DNA from: an uncultured Pirellulaceae bacterium | GTDB taxonomy: Bacteria > Planctomycetota > Planctomycetia > Pirellulales > Pirellulaceae | Assembly (NCBI GenBank): GCA_937944405.1 | Contig: CALDYR010000153.1 | Coordinates: 1-38,878, forward strand | Length of the DNA stretch: 38,878 nt | Direction of reading: 5' to 3' | The notes under the pieces: model-generated | What the model was told of the DNA's origin: nothing | What the model saw: the letters and a program-made list of their open reading frames with translations, nothing else | Databases searched by the model: none | Made by a program: the position numbers and the translations under genes | Part shown: in pieces, positions 32,892 through 38,878 of the stretch | Numbering within the stretch: the first letter of the stretch is position 1 | Layout of the letters: the number at the start of each line of letters is the position of its first letter

Positions 32892-34103
32892 CTACTTCTC
32901 AACGTCGATCCAGACCAACCGGTGGTCGGTCGCTTTAACCAGCCCGGCCCCATCTTCACCGGGCGCGGGCCAGAAAACCCCACTACCGGTGACCTTCAAG
33001 GTCCTCGACGGCAGGCAGTAGTCGATTCTGAGATTGCCAACATTATGGTCGCCAAAATCTGCAGTGTCTTCGCTCGGGTCGCCAGTTTGAGAATCATTCT
33101 TGCCTCCTTGCAACTGAGAATACTTAGTTCCACCGGTGCTTCTGGGGGTAAACGAACTATTGACCAAGGGGTGATCGATTAAAAGCTTTGCCGCCCCGCG
33201 ATGACTATCACCGTCGTTGGGGTCCGCGTTCTGATCCCCAACGATGATGAAGTGACTGCCATCGGCCAACCCTCCCCGATCGCCTTTGTCGTCATAGAGG
33301 TAATCACAATCCCCACTAATGTAGTCGGCGAACAATCGAATTTCATCATGATTGCGTTTTCCATTTCGATCTTCAGCGCCGTCAAACGCCGGCGGAGTCG
33401 GGTGCGAAGCGAGCAAATGAATGGTGTTGTTCCCAACGTTGATCGGGACATCCCAATGGCTTTTAGAAGACAACCGAAAGACTTCCATCGCAGCGTTTGA
33501 ATAAAAAGGTTCGCCCGTTTGGGGAACGATTGGCCAAACAGCGCCGGGCATGTCTTTCCACAAAAACTTTTGAAACGACCGGACCTGGTCCGATTCAATG
33601 GGGAACTTCGAAAGCACGACCATCCCGTATTGACCGGGAAACACCCCGTATCCAAACGCGTCGGTGGGAGTCCCCAGCGTTCCATCGTCATCGAGATCAA
33701 CCCCCGAATCAACACCGGTGTTTACCGGCGCAAAAAAACGATACTGGAACTCAATCGGCGGTTGCCCGTTTTGACCAATGGCTAAAAACTTCGATTCGAA
33801 GCTGGCAATGCCCGCGCCCGTTTGATCGTAATCAAATTCGTTCAGCAATATAACGTCAGGGTTGACGCGCTGAATGATCTCAGCGGTGCGCGAAAAATTC
33901 AAGCCTTTACCAGAAGCAAGCCTCTTCTTTAACAGGCCTTCTGATTTGCGATGAAAGGAGATGTTAAAGGTTGCAACCCGCACCGTTGTTTGGCCGTCGC
34001 CAACGTCAGCATTTCGCCCCGATGCGCTGCTTTCCTGATGTGCGAAGCAACATGCGGCGATAACCAAGCATAATTTTCGCATTAAAGCACTCGTATCATT
34101 CAT
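32892..34103 (-). CDS. Exported endonuclease/exonuclease/phosphatase family protein
   Basis: 403 residues from ATG 34103. A second ATG at 34082 (MRKLCLVIAACC), with GAG seven bases upstream, gives a more typical signal peptide and may be the true start; the leader ends near SSASG. The mature part has the DNase I-like core in order: VRVATFNIS (metal-site Asn), NPDVILLNEFD (Glu), HLLASHPTPP (catalytic His), IIVGDQNADP (GDxN), and the closing ATDHRLVWID (Asp-His). An insertion with DSGVDLDDDGTLG may bind calcium. It should hydrolyse phosphodiesters or phosphomonoesters outside the cytoplasm, so phosphate scavenging from extracellular DNA or lipids is plausible. It is convergent with dnaE2. Confidence 0.88.
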   Translation of the reverse strand: MNDTSALMRKLCLVIAACCFAHQESSASGRNADVGDGQTTVRVATFNISFHRKSEGLLKKRLASGKGLNFSRTAEIIQRVNPDVILLNEFDYDQTGAGIASFESKFLAIGQNGQPPIEFQYRFFAPVNTGVDSGVDLDDDGTLGTPTDAFGYGVFPGQYGMVVLSKFPIESDQVRSFQKFLWKDMPGAVWPIVPQTGEPFYSNAAMEVFRLSSKSHWDVPINVGNNTIHLLASHPTPPAFDGAEDRNGKRNHDEIRLFADYISGDCDYLYDDKGDRGGLADGSHFIIVGDQNADPNDGDSHRGAAKLLIDHPLVNSSFTPRSTGGTKYSQLQGGKNDSQTGDPSEDTADFGDHNVGNLRIDYCLPSRTLKVTGSGVFWPAPGEDGAGLVKATDHRLVWIDVEK

Positions 34104-34156
34104 GCTGATTCAAACGTGATTCGTTGAAAGGAACGAGCCCCCTGTCCTACCCTCCC

Positions 34157-34699
34157 CTACATGGCAGATAGATGATCGTAAATTTTTGGGACCGCCGCGG
34201 CAATCATGTCGACAACATACTCGAATCCTTGGTCGCCTCCATAATACGGATCAGGAACATCGGTCGGCCATTGATCCCCCAAAAAATCGCTCAACAGTTT
34301 GATTGACGCCGAAACATCGCCGTCAATCGCTTTAATGTCCTGTAGATTCTCACGATCCATCGCAATAATTAAATCAAACTCCGTTAGGTCTGTGGGGGAT
34401 ATCTTACGACTGCGACTGTGGAGGTCGTACCCGCGCCGCGCGACCGTTTTTCGCATCCGCGCATCGGCGGGTTTGCCTTGGTGGTATCCGATGGTCCCAG
34501 CGGAATCAACGATGAATTCGGTTTCGTTTTGGTGCTGCTTCATAAAAGCATGAAAAATCCCTTCACCGGTGGGAGATCGGCAAATGTTTCCCAAGCAAAC
34601 GAACAGAATAGATTTACGGTTTTCGCTCAAGCCAACCCAATGCAAAAGATGGATGCGGTGGGCTTGTTCGTCTACCCACGAACTTTCCCACGGGCGCAA
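34157..34699 (-). CDS. Low-molecular-weight protein-tyrosine phosphatase
   Basis: 180 residues. The phosphate loop is VCLGNICRSP: nucleophile Cys35, then five residues, Arg41. The general-acid loop is VPDPYYGG near residue 150. Both are intact, so the enzyme should dephosphorylate tyrosine, or arginine in McsB-type systems. The usual family length is 150-160. The first ~24 residues here (MRPWESSWVDEQAHRI...) are unlike the family, so translation may really start at the TTG of LSENRKSILFVC, around 34630. It lies 53 bases upstream of the exported phosphodiesterase gene on the same strand. In other bacteria such phosphatases act with tyrosine kinases in polysaccharide export, but none is seen here. 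Confidence 0.9.
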   Translation of the reverse strand: MRPWESSWVDEQAHRIHLLHWVGLSENRKSILFVCLGNICRSPTGEGIFHAFMKQHQNETEFIVDSAGTIGYHQGKPADARMRKTVARRGYDLHSRSRKISPTDLTEFDLIIAMDRENLQDIKAIDGDVSASIKLLSDFLGDQWPTDVPDPYYGGDQGFEYVVDMIAAAVPKIYDHLSAM

Positions 34700-34874
34700 T
34701 AATAAAAAAGGACACGGTCTTTGGATAAAAAGACGAATCCTATTTTATATCACGTTGACGATCAGGGAAACGATTTAAGAACCGAGGCCCTGAAAAAGTT
34801 TTCCCAATATCTTGACTGCGAAACAACAACGAAGAGGTTGAATCTTGAATTAGTTCAATGCCACCAGATTGGAC

Positions 34875-34914
34875 GCGCGGTTCGCAATACCGCGCTGTCA
34901 CGGCGACTCGTGAC
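34875..34914 (-). other. Two consecutive hairpins just behind the Flp pilin gene
   Basis: GCGCGGT (34875-34881) / ACCGCGC (34889-34895) with a 7-base loop, and GTCACG (34897-34902) / CGTGAC (34909-34914) with a 6-base loop. Both are perfect and separated by one base, 9-48 bases beyond the pilin stop. No T-run follows, so they may protect the 3' end of an abundant pilin mRNA rather than terminate by the classical mechanism. Confidence 0.55.
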
Positions 34915-34922
34915 GTCGCGGT

Positions 34923-35114
34923 TTAATTGTTGTTGATACTTCGAATTCTTCGACCTGAGGTATCAAACAACTGGTCCGTCCTGTCTCCGACTAAACCGAC
35001 GCTGGCGATACACACGACGATGATCAGCGCCAACATCACAGCGTACTCGACAGCGGTGGGACCGGATTCGTCTGTTAAAAAGGTGAAAATTTTCTGCTTG
35101 AAAGATTGATTCAT
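34923..35114 (-). CDS. Flp/Fap-type pilin subunit
   Basis: 63 residues. A short basic leader is followed by GPTAVEYAVMLALIIVV: a class-IV-b type processing site after Gly18, Glu at mature position +5 and Tyr at +6, then a single hydrophobic helix, the hallmark of Flp pilins of Tad systems. It would be cut by an A24 prepilin peptidase such as that encoded at 21760-23091 and assembled into adhesive pili. The Tad assembly genes (tadA-C, rcpA) are not nearby. A run of 12 C (minus strand) begins 12 bases upstream of the ATG, and no Shine-Dalgarno sequence is seen, so expression could vary with tract length. Confidence 0.9.
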   Translation of the reverse strand: MNQSFKQKIFTFLTDESGPTAVEYAVMLALIIVVCIASVGLVGDRTDQLFDTSGRRIRSINNN

Positions 35115-35125
35115 GGCCGAGTTCT

Positions 35126-35137
35126 GGGGGGGGGGGG
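35126..35137. repeat. 12-base homopolymer (poly-C on the coding strand) in the pilin leader
   Basis: Twelve uninterrupted G on the plus strand, read as C12 in the 5' leader of the pilin, from 12 to 23 bases before its ATG. It is the longest homopolymer I noticed in the window. Such tracts change length by slipped-strand mispairing and are classic phase-variation elements when next to surface-structure genes. Confidence 0.85.
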
Positions 35138-35287
35138 TTGGGGATAAGTTGCCTAGTGTTTGGACACGACGCCCTCGCGACGTCTACGGTAACTTATGAC
35201 ACACTGTCCAGTGGTGCGGCCAAAAACTCAGAATTTCCTGAAACTTATCGAGTTTGATATCCCCTTGGTAAGTTTTTTCCGTGCCAA

Positions 35288-36643
35288 TTAATTTCCAAAC
35301 CAAGATTTCGACTCAGCGTGTCGGTTTAGCTTCAGTTTTTCGCGTATCTCGTCTTTCAAATGATCGACCACGGACCCTCGATCGGTGTTATTCAGAATAT
35401 CTGTCACAACCGATTTAGCTGAACCTGTCCCCCAAGCGCCGCCTTGTTCAAAATATCGCTTCGCGGCCTGCCCGATAATGTACGAGGTAAAACCAGCAGC
35501 GGCGCCCTGGGGAATAATCGTCAAAGGCACTCCGAAGCCCAACGTGACCGCCTTGAACAGACTGGCGCCATAACTTGTCAGCTCTCCCAACGCATAAATT
35601 CCACCTGCAGCACCAATCGTACGTGCCAAAGAACGCGCTTGAGCCATTGAGAAGTTCAGCCCATACACCTTGGACAACGTGACGATCATCAATGCATCAA
35701 TCGCTAGACCACCCAACACGTCGACGACGGGAATTGCGTTGAGTGCAACCACCATCGCTTTGGTGGCTGCCATGGTCCAGATAATCTGGTCGGCTTGTTT
35801 GTTGCGCATCTGGACCCGCATTTTTGCAACAACGTCACTTTTATCGGCCGCGTACAGCGCCGCGTTGAGCGCGATCAGTCCCAGCCCTTCACGTTCGAGC
35901 GTTTCGAGGATCAACGTTTTTAGATGCGTGACATCGGATTCCGGTTTCCGCCATTCGGATTCTTCACTGCCATCGGGTTGTTCTATCACATACTCCATTT
36001 CGCGCGGATCGGCGCTGGTCAGTACAAAATGGTCGGGCGGAACGATACCATCGAGCCTGTTTTTTAGCAGCGCAATCAGTTTCTCTTTTTGCGTTTCGGT
36101 ATAGAGATCGATTTTATTGAAAACGACGATGATCGGTTTTTGAATCGCCGCCAATTCGACTAAGGCTGCGTATTCGGTTTCGTTGAGATCTGAGTCGGTA
36201 ACAAACAAAATCAAATCAGATCGCCGGGCGGTTGTTTCTGCCAGTTGGGCGCGATCAGCACCGTCGACCTCATTGATTCCGGGCGTATCGATGATGACGA
36301 CCTCTGATTTTTCCAGCCCCGGAAGCACATGGCCCGACCCTTCCCAGTTTGTTCCCCAGATTTGTTTGGTCCAGCCACCCTGCACATCGACTTCCGCCAC
36401 CGCGCGGCCGATCAGGGCGTTGATCATGGCGGATTTCCCGGTGCTGATTTCGCCAAAGATGACAATTTCGACGCGCCCGCTGGTAACCTTGTCGTACATC
36501 TCCGTCAATTCCGCGATGTCGTTTTGCAACTTTTCACGTTCTTGGTCGGGGCAGCCCCGAAGCTTTTTCAGAGTGTCTTCTACGACCGTGACAGCTTCGC
36601 GATAACTGGGGTCTTGCGCTGATGTTTGCGGGACGTCGGTCAC
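35288..36643 (-). CDS. Soluble Era/dynamin-like GTPase with a DUF697-like C-terminal region
   Basis: 451 residues. After a helical lead-in come the GTPase motifs: G1 GEISTGKS (64-71), G3 DTPG (119-122) and G4 NKID (176-179). The C-terminal ~165 residues resemble DUF697 (AMVVALNAIPVVDVLGGLAIDALMIVTLSKVYG, then GFGVPLTIIPQGAAAGF...). The hydrophobic helices in that part suggest membrane association, although there is no N-terminal anchor. It probably binds and hydrolyses GTP as a molecular switch; the partner is unknown. Its neighbour upstream is a paralogue with a membrane anchor, on the same strand with 138 bases between them. Confidence 0.85.
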   Translation of the reverse strand: MTDVPQTSAQDPSYREAVTVVEDTLKKLRGCPDQEREKLQNDIAELTEMYDKVTSGRVEIVIFGEISTGKSAMINALIGRAVAEVDVQGGWTKQIWGTNWEGSGHVLPGLEKSEVVIIDTPGINEVDGADRAQLAETTARRSDLILFVTDSDLNETEYAALVELAAIQKPIIVVFNKIDLYTETQKEKLIALLKNRLDGIVPPDHFVLTSADPREMEYVIEQPDGSEESEWRKPESDVTHLKTLILETLEREGLGLIALNAALYAADKSDVVAKMRVQMRNKQADQIIWTMAATKAMVVALNAIPVVDVLGGLAIDALMIVTLSKVYGLNFSMAQARSLARTIGAAGGIYALGELTSYGASLFKAVTLGFGVPLTIIPQGAAAGFTSYIIGQAAKRYFEQGGAWGTGSAKSVVTDILNNTDRGSVVDHLKDEIREKLKLNRHAESKSWFGN

Positions 36644-36781
36644 AATGGGCTCAAATCATTAAAGTAGTAAATTACTGAATCGCAAAAGTTAGGATTTTCC
36701 TAAACGTTAGAAACGTTTTTATAAACCGCCGCCCTATTCCTATGGTAGGCAACCTACGGTAGGCAGTATCGGGTTCCCACG

Positions 36782-38344
36782 TCAACCATCGTTGTCGCGG
36801 ACGAGTTTTTCCCGGGCCGTTTGAACCAGTTTTCGCAATTCATCGACGGCAGTAACTTTTTCCCACTGACGTCTTGCAAGCCCAGACAATCCGCCTTCGG
36901 GTTGTTGCATTTCGTTACGGAAGTATTCTATGAAAACCGCCCCAATCCATTTGGTGATCAACGCCTGGACAACGCCCTGCAACGCTCCTCCTGCAATCGT
37001 TCCGGCAAACGGAACCGTCTTCAGCAGCGACGCCCCGACCGCGGTCGCGGCTAAGGTTGCACCTTGGGCTCCCAACATTCCGACGAGGTTCTTTCCCATT
37101 TCGCTTAACCATTTAGAAGCCGTTTGCAAATCGACTTTTTGTTGATAGACGTCCGCCAAATCAAGAATCATTTTGGTCGATATCGCGGATCCTGCCAGCA
37201 AATCCACTAACGGAAAAGGGCTCACCGCCGCTGCTCCACCGGCGCCCCACATGTACTTGTCGACGATCGACCAGGATTGCTCATCGAGCGCCTCTTGGGC
37301 CCGCAGTCGAGCTTTTTCCACCAATCCGCGCGACTGAAGCAGCACATTGGCCATCAACAATTCCTTGCCGTCTTTTCTCACAATCGAAATCATCCGCTCC
37401 GCTAAGGGCGCGATATCGGCGTCAGTGGTGACGGTTTCATCAATGCTAGTCCCATCGGCCATGATTTTTCGGCGCGTGCGGTGGCCGGGTTGGGCTTGGA
37501 TCGCCACGATGTCTTCCGTTTTAACAAAGCCGTTGGTTTGGCGCGAAATCTGACCTATCAACTTGTCGCGATCTGACGGACTGTACCAGTCAGACTTATT
37601 CAAGCAAACGATCGCTCGTTTTTCCATTTGCCCTAGCTTTTCTAAAAGCGTGTGTTCGCTCTCACGCAGTGGACCATCAACGACAACCAATACAAGGTCG
37701 GCGTCCTTGGCCGCTTCGCCTGCAATCGCCACATGATCGGCGCCGTCGACTTCGCCGATCCCAGGAGTATCGACTAGGGTTACCTTGTCGTCATTGGGCC
37801 ACGGAATTTCGTTACGCGTAACGGTCGTCCCTCCTCGAACGTCCGTCGAAAACGTGTTGCGTCCCGAAAGCAAATTCAACACCGACGACTTGCCTGAAGA
37901 GATGGTTCCAAAGGCGACAATCTCCAAAGACTGTTGCTCACGTTTGTACTGGATCTCTTGCAGCAGCGGGTCTAACTGTTGTTGAATATCCGCGTTGTCG
38001 CCAACGCCGAGGCTTAACTTTTCGACCTGGTCAAGATTGTCTTGGATCTCTTTTGACTTTTGGTTGGCCGAAAGTTCACTGGGGTTGAGATTCCTGCGTT
38101 GCCGACGGAGTTTCTTGGCCATTGAAGCACCCCATAGCTTCCAAACCGTCCACACAGCACTGCCCACCAACAGTACCAATCCCAGAGCAACAACCAGTAA
38201 GTAAATCGTGCCCCATACCGAACCTAGCGCGTTAGCAGCACGGTAGTTGGAAATGATTAAGTTGGGCAAGTAAACCAAGGCCATGCCCAACACCGCCGCC
38301 ACGACCACCAGAAGCAATCCCGAAAATGTTTGACCGATTTTCAT
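36782..38344 (-). CDS. Membrane-anchored GTPase with a DUF697-like C-terminal region
   Basis: 520 residues from ATG 38344; the longer frame to 38401 adds a non-conserved stretch. Two N-terminal transmembrane helices (about 8-32 and 44-70) are followed by a charged coil (74-135). The GTPase motifs are G1 GTISSGKSS (146-154), G2 Thr in GGTTVTR, G3 DTPG (192-195) and G4 NKSD (249-252). The C-terminal ~200 residues match the same DUF697-type region as the neighbour (SPFPLVDLLAGSAISTKMILDLADVYQ, TVPFAGTIAGGALQGVVQALITKWIGAVFIEYF). The two genes look like a duplication that gave one soluble and one anchored partner and could form a heteromeric complex at the membrane. Function is unknown. Confidence 0.85.
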   Translation of the reverse strand: MKIGQTFSGLLLVVVAAVLGMALVYLPNLIISNYRAANALGSVWGTIYLLVVALGLVLLVGSAVWTVWKLWGASMAKKLRRQRRNLNPSELSANQKSKEIQDNLDQVEKLSLGVGDNADIQQQLDPLLQEIQYKREQQSLEIVAFGTISSGKSSVLNLLSGRNTFSTDVRGGTTVTRNEIPWPNDDKVTLVDTPGIGEVDGADHVAIAGEAAKDADLVLVVVDGPLRESEHTLLEKLGQMEKRAIVCLNKSDWYSPSDRDKLIGQISRQTNGFVKTEDIVAIQAQPGHRTRRKIMADGTSIDETVTTDADIAPLAERMISIVRKDGKELLMANVLLQSRGLVEKARLRAQEALDEQSWSIVDKYMWGAGGAAAVSPFPLVDLLAGSAISTKMILDLADVYQQKVDLQTASKWLSEMGKNLVGMLGAQGATLAATAVGASLLKTVPFAGTIAGGALQGVVQALITKWIGAVFIEYFRNEMQQPEGGLSGLARRQWEKVTAVDELRKLVQTAREKLVRDNDG

Positions 38345-38534
38345 AAAAATTAGACAGCCGTGAAGAGTTCTGCGAGGAAACCAGACAAATATTATCAACA
38401 CCTATGTTAGTCGCTGGTGCTATAAAACAAACACCACGTGTTCCATCAGATTTTCGGCCGTCCTCACCGTAAGCCACAGCAAATCGGTTCATCGATTTTT
38501 TCCGTCCCAACCAAGAAAAACCCCCGATGCAAAC

Positions 38535-38558
38535 GCCCGACAGCCCGACAGCCCGACA
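38535..38558. repeat. Three-copy 8 bp tandem repeat upstream of the anchored GTPase
   Basis: GCCCGACA three times in a row (38535-38558), followed by a partial GCC, about 190 bases upstream of the GTPase start. The region 38402-38698 has no credible ORF. The repeat may be a simple slippage product or a set of binding sites. Confidence 0.7.
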
Positions 38559-38698
38559 GCCAAACACAGCGGTATAACGGCCTTGAAGTTAACAAACAAA
38601 AAAGCACAACCATTGGATTATCGCCGTGCCTTTGATCATTTGAGACCTCTTCAAACTAATACGCCGTGAAGCGACTGGTCGATTGGTTCGTGGCAGCG

Positions 38699-38878
38699 TC
38701 ACAAGAACAGGCTTAGTTGACGCGCGGAACTCGGAAACCCAATTCTTCGCTTGGTGGCGACAAGGCGCAGGCGCAGGGCACCGGCGGTTTCGGACAGTTC
38801 CGCCTTATCGAGCACTTCGCTCCAAGCATAGACCGTATCGCCCGCAAAAAGAGGACTGGCATGGGTGCCCGCATTGAT
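38699..38878 (-). CDS. 3' end of a MaoC-like (hotdog) enoyl/mesaconyl-CoA hydratase, probably truncated
   Basis: An open frame enters from the right edge and stops at 38699-38701 (59 residues). INAGTHASPLFAGDTVYAWSEVLDK and GALRLRLVATK match the C-terminal hotdog strand region of MaoC-type dehydratases, including the mesaconyl-CoA hydratase subgroup. In that group the chain normally runs on ~30 residues after VATK with a conserved tail. Here it ends RRIGFPSSARQLSLFL, which is not family-like. Another frame stays open from about 38750 to 38602, so a frameshift near 38755 may have removed the normal end. The catalytic part lies outside the window. Confidence 0.6.
   Translation of the reverse strand: MNAGTHASPLFAGDTVYAWSEVLDKAELSETAGALRLRLVATKRRIGFPSSARQLSLFL

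Noticed and set aside
34299-34553. Plus-strand frames opposite the tyrosine phosphatase
   Set aside because: The minus strand carries the intact CX5R and DPYY motifs; the plus frames are shadows.
34721-34936. 71-codon plus frame between the phosphatase and pilin genes
   Set aside because: TTG start with no convincing ribosome site, no hydrophobic or family pattern, and it runs through the two hairpins behind the pilin gene, which explain the sequence better.
35241-35278. AAACTTA/TAAGTTT stem with T-run on the plus strand as a terminator
   Set aside because: No plus-strand gene precedes it, and the loop is 21 bases; it is described instead as part of the repeated ATAAGTT motif upstream of the pilin.
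1-38878. CRISPR array, prophage or complete insertion sequence
   Set aside because: No regularly spaced repeats, no transposase or integrase motifs, and no terminal inverted repeats with target duplications were seen; the repeats found are short two- or three-copy tandems.

Overview
The window looks like chromosomal DNA from a marine-type Planctomycetota bacterium, most likely Pirellulaceae / Rhodopirellula-like. This is inference from gene content (a fused AroD-AroE, a LexA-ImuA-ImuB-DnaE2 SOS set, DUF697 GTPases, a planctomycete-style OmpA lipoprotein), frequent GTG/TTG starts, weak or absent Shine-Dalgarno sequences, and loosely packed genes on both strands. No phage, complete insertion sequence, CRISPR array or rRNA was seen.

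Left part (1-9100): a gene end resembling the tail of signal peptidase I, a minus-strand tRNA-Asp(GTC) with a clear terminator, and lexA, which diverges from a short-chain dehydrogenase (SDR) gene. That SDR gene runs convergently into, and overlaps, a stand-alone NRPS-like enzyme (adenylation - carrier - thioesterase). After a ~770 bp gene-poor stretch come a double-domain 6-pyruvoyl-tetrahydropterin synthase/QueD-like protein, coaD, a small two-helix membrane protein and an apparently exported GIY-YIG protein.

Centre (9100-23100): a membrane sensor kinase overlaps its sigma54-type response regulator. They are followed by yraN, a GNAT acetyltransferase with a repeat-built insertion, a lineage-type hypothetical protein, an SDR that has lost its catalytic tyrosine, and a second sigma54-type regulator with a GAFTDA variant loop. 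Then come mutL (with the endonuclease motif), a bifunctional aroDE overlapping aroK by one base, and an unusually long prepilin peptidase lacking the usual cysteines.

Right part (23100-38878): a badly decayed GH29 alpha-L-fucosidase pseudogene, an OmpA-like lipoprotein, and a ~1 kb gene-free region ending in several strong palindromes. Next is the mutagenic translesion cassette imuA-imuB-dnaE2. Then come an exported endonuclease/exonuclease/phosphatase, a low-molecular-weight tyrosine phosphatase, and a Flp-type pilin whose leader carries a 12-base homopolymer. The window closes with two adjacent GTPases (one soluble, one membrane-anchored) sharing a DUF697-like tail, and the truncated end of a MaoC-like hydratase.

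Functional links. lexA and the imuAB-dnaE2 mutasome together give the SOS regulator and its classical target, and mutL adds mismatch repair. aroDE-aroK form a shikimate sub-operon. The prepilin peptidase and the Flp pilin could be enzyme and substrate, though 12 kb apart. The best candidates for something undescribed are the palindrome-rich leader of the mutasome, the homopolymer in front of the pilin, the twin GTPase pair and the mini NRPS/SDR unit.
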